Position numbers and translations under genes: made by a program. From Mesorhizobium intechi (GTDB taxonomy: Bacteria; Pseudomonadota; Alphaproteobacteria; Rhizobiales; Rhizobiaceae), in contig NZ_PNOT02000219.1 of assembly GCF_002879535.1 (NCBI RefSeq), positions 62,001 through 126,000 on the forward strand: a stretch of DNA of 64,000 bases, in the 5' to 3' direction. Position 1 is the stretch's first letter. Each line of letters opens with the position of its first letter. Under the pieces are notes generated by a model, which saw nothing but the letters and a program-made list of their open reading frames with translations, made no database searches and was not told where the DNA came from. Of this stretch, positions 35,663-46,775 are shown piece by piece.

Positions 35663-37846
35663 TTACAAAAAGCTCTGTGGGTCGATGTCGACCTGCACCC
35701 GGACCGAGCCGCGCTGCTTCGGCCCATTGGCCAGCATGGCGCGGATAAAGCCCTGCATGTCGGCGCGCCGTTCGCCCTGGATCAGCAGGCGGAAGCGGTG
35801 GCGGCCGCCGAGCAGGGACAGCGGCGCTTCCGCCGGACCCAGCACGAACACGTCCGACGCCTCGGGCGCGGCGCGGCGCAGGCCGCGTGCATGGCCCTCG
35901 GCTTCCGCCCGCGTCACCGCGCTGACGATGACGCCGGCCAGCCGGCCGAACGGCGGCAGGGCCGCCCGTTCGCGCTCGGCGATCTCTCGTTCGTAAAAGG
36001 CCTCGGCATCGCCCGAGACGATCGCCCGCATCACCGGATGGTCGGGCTGGAAAGTCTGCAGCAGGCCGAGGCTCTTCTTGCCGGTGCGGCCGGCCCGGCC
36101 GGTCACCTGGCTGAGCAGCTGGAAGGTGCGCTCGGCGGCACGCGGATCGCCATTGGCAAGACCGAGATCGGCATCGACGACGCCGACCAGCGTCATGTTG
36201 GGAAAATTGTGGCCCTTGGCGACGAGCTGCGTGCCGATGACGATGTCGGCCTCGCCATCGGCGATCGCCTCCAGTTCCAGCCGCAGCCGCCGCACCCCGC
36301 CCATCAGGTCGGACGACAAGACGATGGTGCGCGCATCGGGGAAATGCGTGACGACCTCCTCGGCGATGCGCTCGACGCCCGGGCCGCATGCGACCAGATG
36401 GTCAAGCGTGCCGCATTCCGGGCAGGCTTCGGGGCGGCGCTCATTGTGCCCGCAATGATGGCAGACCAGCTGGCCGCGAAAGCGATGCTCGACCAGCCAG
36501 GCCGAACAGACCGGGCAGCCGAAACGGTGGCCACAGACGCGGCACAGCGTCAGCGGCGCATAGCCGCGCCGGTTGAGGAACAAAAGCGACTGTTCCTTCT
36601 TCTCCAGCGTCTTGCGCATATGGTCGATCAGCACCGGCGACAGGAAGCCGCCACGCGCCGGTGGCGCGCGCCGCATGTCGATCGACTTCAGCTGCGGCAG
36701 TGCAGCCTCGGCGAAGCGGGTGGAGAGAATGGCCCTGTTGTACTTGCCCTGGCTCGCATTGACGCGGCTCTCGATCGATGGCGTCGCCGACGCCAGCACC
36801 ACCGGGAAGCCGCCGATATGGCCGCGCACCACCGCCATGTCGCGCGCATTGTAGAAGACACGGTCCTCCTGCTTGTAGGCGGGATCGTGCTCCTCGTCGA
36901 CGACGACCAAGCCAAGCTCCTTGAACGGCAGGAACAGCGCCGAGCGTGCGCCGGCAACGACGCGCACCGTGCCTTCCGCCACTTGCCGCCAGACTTTTTC
37001 GCGCATCCTGGGCGGCAGGTCGGAGTGCCATTCGCCCGGCTTGGCGCCGAAGCGCTGCTGGAAGCGTTCGAGGAAAGCGTGGGTCAGCGCGATCTCCGGC
37101 AGAAGGATCAGCACCTGCTTGCCCTGGTCGAGCGCGGCCGCCACCGCCTCGAAATAGACCTCCGTCTTGCCAGACCCGGTGACGCCATCCAGCAGCGCGA
37201 CGTTGAAGACACCGGCCGCGACATTGGCCCGCAGCATCGACGCCGCGTCGCTCTGGTCCGGCATCAGTTCCGGCACGGCATAGCTCGGGTCAGGTGCCGC
37301 CACGACCGGGCGCGGCGGGATCATCACCGTCTCGAACACGCCTTGCGCCTTCAGCCCCTCGATGACCGTCGACGACACACCGGCCGCATGCGCGAGGCCC
37401 GACCGCGTCCAGGCGAGCCCGCCTTCGGCGGTCTCCAGCACGCGCGCCCGCGCATCCGTCATGCGGTCGGGAACGATGAGCGTTCGCTGCAGCCCCTCGA
37501 TCCATGGTTCCGGGTCGAAAGCCTCCGGCGCTCTGAGCAGCATGCGCGCCACCATGCCCGGCGCCGACAGCGTGTATTGCGCCACCCAGTCGACGAAACG
37601 GCGCATCGAACGGTCGATCGGCGGGCAGTCAAAGACCTGCTCGATGGGGCGCAGTTTTTTCGCGTCGACAGTCTCGACCGCCCCGTCCCAGACGATGCCG
37701 GCAACCTGGCGCGGCCCGAGCGGCACGCGCACGATCGACCCCGGCACCACGCGCATGCCGGCCGGCACGGCATAGGTGTAGGGGCGTTCGGCAGGCATCG
37801 GCACCAGCACCGGCGCGGCTGCGACAAAGGGCGAATCTTCGATCAT
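35663..37846 (-). CDS. priA: primosomal protein N' (PriA helicase)
   Basis: A 727-residue replication-restart helicase. It has an N-terminal 3' DNA-end-binding domain, Walker A GVTGSGKTEV, DEEHD motif (VVDEEHDPAYKQ) and the zinc module with four Cys pairs (CRVCGH, CPVC, CHHCGH, CPECG). It reloads the replisome at stalled forks. It sits beside the atp operon, as is usual in Rhizobiales. Confidence 0.96.
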   Translation of the reverse strand: MIEDSPFVAAAPVLVPMPAERPYTYAVPAGMRVVPGSIVRVPLGPRQVAGIVWDGAVETVDAKKLRPIEQVFDCPPIDRSMRRFVDWVAQYTLSAPGMVARMLLRAPEAFDPEPWIEGLQRTLIVPDRMTDARARVLETAEGGLAWTRSGLAHAAGVSSTVIEGLKAQGVFETVMIPPRPVVAAPDPSYAVPELMPDQSDAASMLRANVAAGVFNVALLDGVTGSGKTEVYFEAVAAALDQGKQVLILLPEIALTHAFLERFQQRFGAKPGEWHSDLPPRMREKVWRQVAEGTVRVVAGARSALFLPFKELGLVVVDEEHDPAYKQEDRVFYNARDMAVVRGHIGGFPVVLASATPSIESRVNASQGKYNRAILSTRFAEAALPQLKSIDMRRAPPARGGFLSPVLIDHMRKTLEKKEQSLLFLNRRGYAPLTLCRVCGHRFGCPVCSAWLVEHRFRGQLVCHHCGHNERRPEACPECGTLDHLVACGPGVERIAEEVVTHFPDARTIVLSSDLMGGVRRLRLELEAIADGEADIVIGTQLVAKGHNFPNMTLVGVVDADLGLANGDPRAAERTFQLLSQVTGRAGRTGKKSLGLLQTFQPDHPVMRAIVSGDAEAFYEREIAERERAALPPFGRLAGVIVSAVTRAEAEGHARGLRRAAPEASDVFVLGPAEAPLSLLGGRHRFRLLIQGERRADMQGFIRAMLANGPKQRGSVRVQVDIDPQSFL

Positions 37847-37936
37847 GAGGCGTGACCTTGCCCCGACTTTGGTCTAGATCAAAGAGCAACGCTGAACGTG
37901 CCTTCCCAAGCACGACAAAATCGTCAGGAGACCGCC

Positions 37937-38593
37937 ATGAAATTTTTTGTCGACACCGCCGACATCAAGGATATCCGTGAGCTGAATGATCTGGGGCTGC
38001 TCGACGGCGTCACCACCAATCCGTCGCTGATTCTCAAATCCGGCGGCAAGATTGCCGACGTCACCAAGCAGATCTGCGATATCGTCGAGGGTCCGGTATC
38101 GGCCGAAGTGGTGGCTACCGAATACAAGGACATGATGGCCGAGGCCGAGGTGCTGGCCAAGATCGCGCCCAATGTCTGCATCAAGGTGCCGCTGACGCTG
38201 GACGGCCTGAAGGCCTGCAAGACGATCCGCACCCAGATGAACCGCATGGTCAACGTCACGCTGTGCTTCTCGGCCAACCAGGCACTGCTCGCCGCCAAGG
38301 CCGGCGCCTCTTTCATTTCACCCTTCGTCGGCCGTATCGACGACACCGGCTCCGACGGCATGGAGCTGATCCAGGAGATCCGCCAGATCTACGACAATTA
38401 CGATTTCCAGACCGAGATCCTGACCGCATCGGTGCGCACGGTGAACCACGTCAAGCAGGCGGCCCTGATCGGCGCCGACGTCATCACCGCGCCGCCGGCG
38501 ACGCTGAAGGCGCTGGTCAACCATCCGCTGACCGACAAGGGTCTCGCCGCCTTCCTCGCAGACTGGGCCAAGACCGGCCAGAAGATCGGCTGA
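37937..38593 (+). CDS. fsa: fructose-6-phosphate aldolase / TalC-type transaldolase
   Basis: A 218-residue small transaldolase. It begins [20 protein letters not shown] and contains IKVPLTLDG, with the Schiff-base Lys, and [15 protein letters not shown]. It acts in the pentose phosphate pathway or as an aldolase. ATG 37937 has CAGGAG nearby. A strong terminator follows at 38614. Confidence 0.92.
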   Translation: MKFFVDTADIKDIRELNDLGLLDGVTTNPSLILKSGGKIADVTKQICDIVEGPVSAEVVATEYKDMMAEAEVLAKIAPNVCIKVPLTLDGLKACKTIRTQMNRMVNVTLCFSANQALLAAKAGASFISPFVGRIDDTGSDGMELIQEIRQIYDNYDFQTEILTASVRTVNHVKQAALIGADVITAPPATLKALVNHPLTDKGLAAFLADWAKTGQKIG

Positions 38594-38613
38594 GATCGCA
38601 CTGCTTGAATGAG

Positions 38614-38639
38614 AAAAGGCCGGGCGACCGGCCTTTTTT
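38614..38639. terminator. bidirectional terminator between fsa and ftsK
   Basis: AAAAGGCCGG (38614-38623) pairs with CCGGCCTTTT (38628-38637) around a 4-base loop, followed by more T. It can end fsa (rightward) and ftsK (leftward), which converge here. Confidence 0.9.
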
Positions 38640-38681
38640 GTTATGTGTCGGAAGAAGCCCGATCGCCGCGAGGACCGCCGA

Positions 38682-41273
38682 TCATTCCGTGCCGTCGTCG
38701 TCGGGCGCGGCCACCGGCGGGCGCCGGCCCATGATGATTTCACGCTTGCCGACATGGTTGGGCGCGCCGACCAGACCTTCCTTCTCCATGCGCTCTACCA
38801 GGGAGGCGGCCCGGTTGTAGCCGATGCCGAGCCGGCGCTGGATGTAGGACGTCGAACACTTCTTGTCGCGCACCACCACCTTGACCGCTTCGTCATAGCT
38901 GGAATCGCCGTCCTCGGCCGCGACCGATCCCTTGTCGAAGACCGCGCCCTGGTCGTCCTCGACCTCTTCCTCGTCCTCGTCGGCGGTGACGGTCTCCAGA
39001 TATTCGGGGCGGCCCTGCGCCTTCAGGTGCGCCACGACATGTTCGACCTCGGCGTCGGAGACGAAGGGTCCATGCACGCGCGAAATGCGCCCGCCACCCA
39101 TCATGTGCAGCATGTCGCCCTGGCCGAGCAGCTGTTCGGCGCCCTGCTCGCCCAGGATGGTGCGGCTGTCGATCTTGGAGGTGACCTGGAAGGAGATGCG
39201 GGTCGGGAAGTTGGCCTTGATCGTGCCGGTGATGACATCGACCGACGGGCGCTGCGTCGCCATGATCAGGTGGATGCCGGCGGCGCGCGCCATCTGCGCC
39301 AGGCGCTGGATCGCGCCTTCGATCTCCTTGCCGGCGACCATCATCAGGTCGGCCATCTCATCGACGATGACGACGATGTAGGGCATCGGCGCAAGATCGA
39401 TTTCCTGCTGCTCGAATAGCGGCTCGCCGGTGCCCTTTTCGAAGCCGGTCTGCACCGTCATGACGACCGCCTCACCCTTGTCGCGGGCTTGGGCGGCGCG
39501 CTCGTTGTAGCCGTCTATGTTGCGCACGCCGAGCCGTGCCATCTTGCGGTAGCGGTCCTCCATCTCGCGCACCGCCCATTTGAGCGCGGTGACTGCTTTC
39601 TTGGGATCGGTGACGACCGGCGTCAGGAGATGCGGGATGCCGTCATAGACGGAGAGTTCAAGCATCTTCGGATCGACCATGATCAGCCGGCATTCTTCCG
39701 GCTTCAGCCGGTAGAGCAGAGACAGGATCATGGTGTTGATGGCGACCGACTTGCCTGAGCCGGTGGTGCCGGCGACCAGCAGATGCGGCATCTTCGCCAG
39801 TTCGGCGATGACGGGCTCGCCGCCGATCGTCTTGCCGAGGCAAAGCGCCAGCTTGCAGCTGGTCTTGCGGAAACCCTGCGATTCGATCAGTTCGCGGAAA
39901 TAGACGGTCTCGCGCGTCTCGTTCGGCAGCTCGATGCCGATGACGTTGCGGCCGGGCACGACAGCGACGCGCGCCGAAATCGCCGACATGGAGCGGGCGA
40001 TATCATCGGCAAGACCGATGACGCGGGACGATTTGACGCCCGGCGCCGGCTCGAACTCATAGAGGGTGACGACCGGCCCCGGGCGAACGTGGATGATCTC
40101 GCCGCGCACGCCGAAATCCTCGAGCACGCTTTCCAGCAGATCGGCATTCTGCTCGAGCCGCTCCTGCGACATATAGAAACCCTGCCCCTCCGGCGGCTGC
40201 TGCAGCAGCTCTCCGGGGGGGAGTTCATATGCCTCCCCTGTCGTGGCCGGCACGATTTTGCCGGCCAAAGGCAACGGCGACGAGGCGCGCACGGCCGGTG
40301 CCTGCACGATCTCGTCGGCGACCTGCGCGACCTGCGCCGAAGAAGCATTGCCCGTGACGGCGGGGGCCGCAACCCGGACATGGGCTCGCTTCGGCACACT
40401 GCTCGCCGCCGGCTGGACCACGGCTTCGTTGGAGTTGGCCGGACGGACATCCGCCGAGGCGGACGAGGCCTGCTGGCCTGGAAGGCAATCGATGACGCGG
40501 AACAACGCGGTCGGGTCGGTCGTGGGCGCGGCGCGAACATCGACCCGTCCGGCGGCAACCGGCGCGGCGGCGCGCTGAACCGGGACGGCTCGCGACGCGG
40601 GCGACGAACCTTCGACCATGTAGGGCGCCATGAGCTCGAAGAAGACGTGATCCGACAGATAAGGCCAGCGGACGGTTTCACGGCCTGCTGTCTTTACCGG
40701 CGCCGCCATTTCCCGGGCAGACGCGGCGGGCGTGGAGGCACGTGCCGTTGCCGCGGTCCCCGGACCGGCCGTCACCACCGTTCGCGCCTTTTCGCTGGCA
40801 TGCCTGGGCGGGACGGATGCCGAGGCCGCCGGTCTTTCATGCATCACGGCTTTGTTGCCGGCGGGCGGCCGGGCGGATTCCAGAGCGGTGTTCCGGCTTT
40901 TCATCGCCGCCGACAATGACGGGGACGGCACCACGGGCACCGTCGCAGCCGCCGCTGGCTGCGCGAAGGCTTGCCGCACCGGCGGCGCCGGCGGTTCGCC
41001 CTGCTCGGAGGTGATCTGGCGCGGATGACGCGTGCTGGCTTCATAGTCCGGCGTGCGGGTAAACCGCACATTGGGCGCCAGGAAGAAATACTCCTGCCAG
41101 GCGGGGCTTTCGTTGCCGCCGAGATCGACAGGCGGCGGCAAATTGCCGCCCGCGGCCGCGCCGGACGGCTGGCCACCGACCTTGCCGCTCATGCCGTTGA
41201 AACGCTTTCCCTCGGGGTCATCGGGCGAAGCTGGCTTCAATGAATTGACCCGAGGAAAACGCTTGGATTCCAT
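38682..41273 (-). CDS. ftsK: FtsK/SpoIIIE-type DNA translocase without membrane anchor
   Basis: A 863-residue hexameric DNA pump for chromosome segregation. The motor has Walker [13 protein letters not shown] and Walker [13 protein letters not shown], and the C-terminal gamma winged helix ([19 protein letters not shown]) reads KOPS sites. The first 300 or so residues are a Pro/Ala-rich linker with no hydrophobic transmembrane segment, unlike typical FtsK with four. It may be a soluble paralog of a second membrane FtsK elsewhere. ATG 41273 is preferred over TTG 41279. Confidence 0.88.
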   Translation of the reverse strand: MESKRFPRVNSLKPASPDDPEGKRFNGMSGKVGGQPSGAAAGGNLPPPVDLGGNESPAWQEYFFLAPNVRFTRTPDYEASTRHPRQITSEQGEPPAPPVRQAFAQPAAAATVPVVPSPSLSAAMKSRNTALESARPPAGNKAVMHERPAASASVPPRHASEKARTVVTAGPGTAATARASTPAASAREMAAPVKTAGRETVRWPYLSDHVFFELMAPYMVEGSSPASRAVPVQRAAAPVAAGRVDVRAAPTTDPTALFRVIDCLPGQQASSASADVRPANSNEAVVQPAASSVPKRAHVRVAAPAVTGNASSAQVAQVADEIVQAPAVRASSPLPLAGKIVPATTGEAYELPPGELLQQPPEGQGFYMSQERLEQNADLLESVLEDFGVRGEIIHVRPGPVVTLYEFEPAPGVKSSRVIGLADDIARSMSAISARVAVVPGRNVIGIELPNETRETVYFRELIESQGFRKTSCKLALCLGKTIGGEPVIAELAKMPHLLVAGTTGSGKSVAINTMILSLLYRLKPEECRLIMVDPKMLELSVYDGIPHLLTPVVTDPKKAVTALKWAVREMEDRYRKMARLGVRNIDGYNERAAQARDKGEAVVMTVQTGFEKGTGEPLFEQQEIDLAPMPYIVVIVDEMADLMMVAGKEIEGAIQRLAQMARAAGIHLIMATQRPSVDVITGTIKANFPTRISFQVTSKIDSRTILGEQGAEQLLGQGDMLHMMGGGRISRVHGPFVSDAEVEHVVAHLKAQGRPEYLETVTADEDEEEVEDDQGAVFDKGSVAAEDGDSSYDEAVKVVVRDKKCSTSYIQRRLGIGYNRAASLVERMEKEGLVGAPNHVGKREIIMGRRPPVAAPDDDGTE

Positions 41274-41529
41274 TCTCAAGACTCACTCTGAAACGTCAGC
41301 TGAGCAATAGGGAGCGAGTGGTTAACAGTTGCTTCCCGTCGGCGCTTTTGGAGCGGCCGAAACGTATCTTTCACGGCGATGGGGCACGAGCCGGATGCGA
41401 GCCGATGACCGCCACCCACGATCATCCGCTCAGGCACAAGCGTCGAGTTAAGAAGAGAACTCTCGGCCGTCGCGAAGCGGGCCGTGCATCAGGACCGAGG
41501 CAACGTTTTTCGTGAACCGAGACGTGGCG

Positions 41530-42108
41530 CTAGCCAGCCGTCTTGCCGTGCCGGACCAGATCCTGGGCGATGGACAGCTGCAGCGCCTCGGCCAGTTCGC
41601 GCGCGGCGCGATTCTCGGCGTCGATCTGCGCCCTGTACGAGGCAAATTCCTGGCGCGGCCTGTCGAAGGACGAGGTGATCGAACGCTTGCCGACCGTGAT
41701 GACGGCGCCGGTTTTCGCATCGGTCAGCGTATAGTTGGCGGTCAGCGTTACCGAGCCGGCCGTCGGCTCGTCTTCATCGGTGCCGACCTGCACCAGGGCC
41801 GAGGATTCGACAGCTTCGCCCACGCTGAGAGTAAGCGAATAGAGCGGCGACGCCGGTTCGCCGGCACCCCGCCCGAAGCCGAAGATCAGATTGTTGCGCA
41901 CCTGTTGGGCGTAGCGCGTCCTGACCGGCTTGATGGCGATCGACGCCAGCTCGGCATTGGCGCTCGAGCCCGTCGACAACGGCGCGCTGGAATAGAGCGG
42001 CCGCACCGTGCAGGCCGAAACCAGAGCCAGCGAGCCGACAAGGCCGGCAAGCGCGACGCGGCGCAGCAGACGGCTCAGCTCTGTCTTTTCCCGATCAGGC
42101 AACGACAT
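41530..42108 (-). CDS. lptE: LPS-assembly lipoprotein LptE
   Basis: A 192-residue outer-membrane lipoprotein plugging LptD. A signal peptide ends in the lipobox LVSAC with Cys33, followed by TVRPLYS. The conserved [10 protein letters not shown] and Ser/Thr-rich beta strands are typical. It overlaps the leuS end by 14 bases, as in most alphaproteobacteria. The usual next gene holA is not here. Confidence 0.88.
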   Translation of the reverse strand: MSLPDREKTELSRLLRRVALAGLVGSLALVSACTVRPLYSSAPLSTGSSANAELASIAIKPVRTRYAQQVRNNLIFGFGRGAGEPASPLYSLTLSVGEAVESSALVQVGTDEDEPTAGSVTLTANYTLTDAKTGAVITVGKRSITSSFDRPRQEFASYRAQIDAENRAARELAEALQLSIAQDLVRHGKTAG

Positions 42109-44719
42109 TGACGATCCTCTGCGGCACGATGATCACCTTGCGCGGAGCCTTGCCTTCGAGTGCTTTCTGCACGAAGTCGAGAGCCAATACCGCTTTTTCG
42201 ACCGCACCTTGGTCCGCGTCGCGGGCAATTGTCAAATCCCCCCGCTTCTTGCCGTTGACCTGTACCGGATAGGTCACTTCGTTGTCGACGACCAGCGCCG
42301 GGTCGAAGGCCGGCCATGGCCGCTCGGCGACCAGATCGGTGCCGCCAAGCGTCTCCCAGCACTCTTCGGCCAGATGCGGCATCACCGGCGCGATCAGGTG
42401 CACCAGGATCTCCACCGCCTGGCGGCAGGCGCCCTGCAGTGCCGGATCGGCCTTGCCTTCCGCCACCTGGTTCAGCGGCGTGGTCAGCACATTGGCCAGT
42501 TCGTAGATGCGGGCGATGGCGCGGTTGAAGCCGAGCTTCTCGATGTCCTCGCCGACCGCCTTCAGGATCTTGTGCGTGGCCTTCGAGACCGCTCCCGCCT
42601 CGCCGGCGTCGGCAGCCGCGGGCTCGACGCCTGCCAGCGTCTCGGCCGCCGTCGACACCAGCCTCCAGATGCGCTGCATGAAACGGTGCGCGCCGGCGGC
42701 GCCATCGTCGGTCCATTCGACATCGCGCTCGGGCGGCGAATCCGACAGCATGAACCAGCGCGCCGTGTCCGCGCCGTAGCCGTCGGTAATGTCTTCCGGG
42801 CTCACCGTGTTCTTCTTCGACTTCGACATCTTCTCCAGCGGGCCGATGGTGACCGCCTCGCCGGTGGCGATGTCGAAGGCGCGGCGTTCACCGTCGACGC
42901 CCTCCAGCCGCACCTCGGTCGGCGCCAGCCAGCGGCCGTTCGAAGCCGATCCGACGCGGTAGGTTTCGTGCACCACCATGCCTTGCGTGAACAGGCCCTT
43001 GAACGGTTCGGCCAGATCGACATGACCGGTCTCGCGCATGGCGCGGGTGAAGAAGCGCGAGTAGAGCAGATGCAGGATCGCATGCTCGATGCCGCCAATG
43101 TACTGATCGACCGGCAGCCATTCATTGGCCGCCCTGGGATCGGTCGGCTCATGCGCCCAGGGCGCGGTGAAGCGGGCGAAATACCAGGACGAATCGACGA
43201 ACGTGTCCATCGTGTCGGTTTCGCGCCGTGCGTCCTTGCCGCATTGCGGGCACTTCACATGCCGCCAGGTCGGATGCCTGTCGAGCGGGTTGCCCGGCCG
43301 GTCGAAATCGACATCGTCGGGCAGCTTGACCGGCAGGTCGGCCTTCGGCACGGGCACCACGCCGCAATCCTCGCAATGGATCATCGGGATCGGGCAGCCC
43401 CAGTAGCGCTGGCGCGAAATGCCCCAGTCGCGCAGGCGGAAGTTCACCTTGCGCTCGGCCATCGGCCGGTTGCCGATCGTCTTCTGCTCCAGCAGCTTCG
43501 CCACTTCGTCGAAGGCGCGGTCCGGCTTCATGCCATCGAGGAAGCGCGAATTGATCATCACGCCGTCGTCGACATACGCTTCTTCCGTGATCTGGAACGA
43601 CTTCGCGTCGCCGCCTTCCGGCATCACCACCGGGATCACCGGCAAGCCGTATTTGTTGGCGAAGTCGAGGTCGCGCTGGTCGCCGGACGGGCAGCCGAAT
43701 ATGGCGCCTGTGCCATACTCCATCAGCACGAAATTGGCGACGTAGACGGGCAACGTCCAGCTGTCGTCAAAGGGGTGGACGACGCGGATGCCGGTGTCGA
43801 AACCCTTCTTCTCGGCCGTCTCCAGCGCCGCCACCGAAGTGCCCATGTGGCGGACTTCGTCGATGAACTTTGCCAGCGCCGGATTGGTCTCGGCGGCCTT
43901 TTTGGCCAGCGGGTGATCGGCGGCGACGGCCATGAACGAGGCGCCGAAGATGGTGTCGGGCCGCGTCGTGTAGACTTCCAGCTCATGCTCGCCGGCGATC
44001 GGTGCGGCCAGAGGCCAGCGGATCAGCAGGCCTTCCGAACGGCCGATCCAGTTCTGCTGCATCAGCTTCACTTTTTCCGGCCATTCGTCGAGGCCGTCCA
44101 GCGAATCCAGCAGGTCCTGCGCAAAGTCGGTGATCTTGAAGAACCACTGCGTCAGTTCGCGCTGTTCGACCAGCGCGCCGGAGCGCCAGCCGCGCCCGTC
44201 GATGACCTGTTCGTTGGCGAGCACCGTCATGTCCTCTGGGTCCCAGTTGACCTTGGAGGATTTGCGCGTCACCAGCCCCTTCTCGACGAAATCGAGGAAC
44301 AGCATCTGCTGACGGTGGTAGTAGTCGACGTCGCAGGTCGCGAATTCGCGCGCCCAGTCCAGCGACAGGCCCATGACCTTGAGCTGCTCGCGCATGGTGG
44401 CGATGTTCTGGTAGGTCCATTCCTTCGGGTGGACCTTGTTCTGCATCGCCGCGTTTTCGGCCGGCATGCCGAAGGCGTCCCAGCCCATCGGATGCAGCAC
44501 GTTGAACCCCTTGGCCCGCTTGTAGCGCGCCACCACGTCGCCCATCGTGTAATTGCGGGTGTGGCCGATATGGATGCGCCCCGACGGATAGGGGAACATC
44601 TCCAGCACGTAGTATTTCGGCTTCGGGTCGTCATTGCGCGCTTCGAACAGCTTCTTTTCGGCCCAGGCGTTCTGCCATTTGGGTTCTGACGCGCGCGGAT
44701 TGTATCGTTCGGTTGCCAT
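42095..44719 (-). CDS. leuS: leucyl-tRNA synthetase
   Basis: An 874-residue class I aminoacyl-tRNA synthetase that charges tRNA-Leu. The HIGH motif is at about 50-53 ([10 protein letters not shown]) and the KMSKS loop at about residue 630 (KMSKSKKNT). An editing domain lies between ([15 protein letters not shown]). It starts an operon with lptE and is divergent from the yggS-type gene. Confidence 0.97.
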   Translation of the reverse strand: MATERYNPRASEPKWQNAWAEKKLFEARNDDPKPKYYVLEMFPYPSGRIHIGHTRNYTMGDVVARYKRAKGFNVLHPMGWDAFGMPAENAAMQNKVHPKEWTYQNIATMREQLKVMGLSLDWAREFATCDVDYYHRQQMLFLDFVEKGLVTRKSSKVNWDPEDMTVLANEQVIDGRGWRSGALVEQRELTQWFFKITDFAQDLLDSLDGLDEWPEKVKLMQQNWIGRSEGLLIRWPLAAPIAGEHELEVYTTRPDTIFGASFMAVAADHPLAKKAAETNPALAKFIDEVRHMGTSVAALETAEKKGFDTGIRVVHPFDDSWTLPVYVANFVLMEYGTGAIFGCPSGDQRDLDFANKYGLPVIPVVMPEGGDAKSFQITEEAYVDDGVMINSRFLDGMKPDRAFDEVAKLLEQKTIGNRPMAERKVNFRLRDWGISRQRYWGCPIPMIHCEDCGVVPVPKADLPVKLPDDVDFDRPGNPLDRHPTWRHVKCPQCGKDARRETDTMDTFVDSSWYFARFTAPWAHEPTDPRAANEWLPVDQYIGGIEHAILHLLYSRFFTRAMRETGHVDLAEPFKGLFTQGMVVHETYRVGSASNGRWLAPTEVRLEGVDGERRAFDIATGEAVTIGPLEKMSKSKKNTVSPEDITDGYGADTARWFMLSDSPPERDVEWTDDGAAGAHRFMQRIWRLVSTAAETLAGVEPAAADAGEAGAVSKATHKILKAVGEDIEKLGFNRAIARIYELANVLTTPLNQVAEGKADPALQGACRQAVEILVHLIAPVMPHLAEECWETLGGTDLVAERPWPAFDPALVVDNEVTYPVQVNGKKRGDLTIARDADQGAVEKAVLALDFVQKALEGKAPRKVIIVPQRIVNVVA

Positions 44720-44875
44720 GGGACGTTTTTCACTTAAAAGCAGGCGCGAACCGCGGGCGACTGGCCCCGCGGTTCAGGGAATGTGGTCCGGGTGTTCACC
44801 ATGGTTTGGCAAACCCGTCAACCATATGGGCATCGCGGCGACCAAAAACGCGGGTCAAAACAGCGGGATTTGCAT

Positions 44876-45538
44876 ATGGGTGAGACCGTTCAGCAGTTTT
44901 TCGCGGTCAAGGCGAAGATCGCCGCCGCCGAGCAGGAGGGCCGCCGCGAGGCCGGCGCGGTGACGCTGGTGGCCGTCTCCAAGACCTTTGACGCCGCCGA
45001 CATCCGGCCGGTGATCGAGGCTGGCCAACGGGTCTTCGGCGAGAACCGCGTCCAGGAAGCGCAGGGCAAATGGCCCGGCCTGAAGCAGGCTTTTCCTGAC
45101 ATCGAGCTGCATCTTATCGGTCCGCTGCAATCGAACAAGGCCAAGGAAGCGGTGGCGCTGTTCGACGTCATCGAGACCGTCGACCGCGAGAAAATCGTCG
45201 CCGAACTCGCCAAGGAAATCGCCAGGCAAGGCCGCGCGCCGCAACTCTATGTCCAGGTCAACACCGGCTCCGAGCCGCAGAAAGCCGGCATCGAACCGCG
45301 CGACGCGGTAGCCTTCGTCGCCCGCTGCCGCGATGTCCACGGCCTCGCCATAGAAGGGCTTATGTGCATCCCGCCGGCCGACGAGAATCCCGGCCCGCAT
45401 TTCGCCCTGCTGGAAAAACTTGCCCGCGAGGCCGGCGTCGCCAAACTGTCGATGGGCATGTCCGGCGACTACGAGACGGCCATCGCCTTCGGCGCCACCA
45501 GCGTCAGGGTCGGTTCGGCTATCTTCGGCAGCCGCTGA
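44876..45538 (+). CDS. YggS family PLP-homeostasis protein
   Basis: A 220-residue single-domain PLP-binding protein (PLPHP/YggS), which buffers pyridoxal phosphate. The PLP Lys is in VAVSKTFDA (K36), and GENRVQEAQGKW, HLIGPLQSNKA and LSMGMSGDYETAI are hallmarks. ATG 44876 gives the family start. Divergent from leuS. Confidence 0.92.
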   Translation: MGETVQQFFAVKAKIAAAEQEGRREAGAVTLVAVSKTFDAADIRPVIEAGQRVFGENRVQEAQGKWPGLKQAFPDIELHLIGPLQSNKAKEAVALFDVIETVDREKIVAELAKEIARQGRAPQLYVQVNTGSEPQKAGIEPRDAVAFVARCRDVHGLAIEGLMCIPPADENPGPHFALLEKLAREAGVAKLSMGMSGDYETAIAFGATSVRVGSAIFGSR

Positions 45539-45649
45539 TACGGCCGCCCTTTGGGCCAGTTCGGCAAGCTGGCTGCGCCACGACTGGAAACGAAACGTAC
45601 CGTTCCTATTTGTCTTGTGTCATCACACATTTCTCCTGGAGCCTTCGCC

Positions 45650-46699
45650 ATGCGTTACAACCAGCTTGGAAATACGGGGATGTTCGTCTCCGAACTGTGC
45701 CTCGGCACCATGACCTTCGGCGCCGCCGGCCAGAATGCCCAATGGGGCCTGATCGCCAGCCTCGACCAGAAGGGCGTCAACGAGATCGTCGGCCGTTCGA
45801 TCGCCGCCGGCGTCAATTTCTTCGACACGGCCGACGTCTACTCCTTCGGCGAGTCCGAGCGCCTGCTCGGCCAGTCGCTCAGGGACCTCGGCGTCAAACG
45901 TTCGGACGTCGTCATCGCCACCAAGGTGCATGGCGCCATGGGCCAGGGTCCGAACGAGCGCGGTTCCTCGCGCGGCCACATCATGGATTCGGTCGACGCC
46001 AGCCTCGAACGGCTGCAGCTCGACCATATCGATCTCTATCAGCTGCACGGCACCGACGCGGTGACGCCGATCGACGAGACGCTGCGGGCGCTGGACGACC
46101 TCGTTGCCAGCGGCAAGGTCCGCTATGTCGGCGTTTCCAACTGGGCGGCATGGCGCATCGCCAAGGCGCTCGGCATTGCCGACCGCAAGGACTTCGCCCG
46201 CTTCGAGACCATCCAGTCCTACTATTCGATCGCCGGCCGCGACCTCGAGCGCGAGATCGTGCCCCTCATCAGCGAAGAAAAACTCGGCCTGATGGTGTGG
46301 TCGCCGATGGCGGGCGGCCTGCTTTCCGGAAAATACGGTCCAGGTGCGCCCGGCAATGGCGAGGGTCGCCGTGCGTCCTTCAACTTCCCGCCGGTCAACG
46401 AGGACCGCGCCTGGGCGGCCGTCGCCGTCATGCGCGAGGTCGCCAGGAAGCATGACGTCAGCGTTGCCACGGTGGCGCTCGGCTATGTCCTGGCCAAGCC
46501 CCTCGTGATGAGCGTCATCATAGGCGCCAGCCGCATGGACCAGCTCGAACAGAACCTCGCCGCGGTTGAAGTGAAGCTCGACGCGGACGATCTCGCCAGG
46601 CTCGACGAGATCAGCGCACTGCCATCCGAATATCCCGGCTGGATGCTGGAGCGCCAGGCGGCCGGCCGTCGCCCGGCACCGTTCGTGCCGAAGGGGTAG
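45650..46699 (+). CDS. aldo/keto reductase
   Basis: A 349-residue NADPH-dependent aldo/keto reductase (YghZ/potassium-channel-beta-like group). Catalytic Asp and Tyr lie in FDTADVYSFGESE, and DLYQLHGTD carries the active-site His. Cofactor residues include SVIIGASRMDQLEQN. Substrate is unknown. A related reductase lies at 49877. Confidence 0.88.
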   Translation: MRYNQLGNTGMFVSELCLGTMTFGAAGQNAQWGLIASLDQKGVNEIVGRSIAAGVNFFDTADVYSFGESERLLGQSLRDLGVKRSDVVIATKVHGAMGQGPNERGSSRGHIMDSVDASLERLQLDHIDLYQLHGTDAVTPIDETLRALDDLVASGKVRYVGVSNWAAWRIAKALGIADRKDFARFETIQSYYSIAGRDLEREIVPLISEEKLGLMVWSPMAGGLLSGKYGPGAPGNGEGRRASFNFPPVNEDRAWAAVAVMREVARKHDVSVATVALGYVLAKPLVMSVIIGASRMDQLEQNLAAVEVKLDADDLARLDEISALPSEYPGWMLERQAAGRRPAPFVPKG

Positions 46700-46775
46700 T
46701 CTCCACCACGACGCGACGTCCAAAGGCCACGCGTCCCTTCGGAGGTGGCCGGCAGGGCGACGAGTGGGCTCGGCA

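Noticed and set aside
34595..37855. Rightward ORF of 1086 codons
   Set aside because: Antisense to the racemase and priA. Only codon bias keeps it open.
42008..44689. Rightward ORF of 893 codons
   Set aside because: Antisense to leuS, which has intact HIGH and KMSKS motifs.
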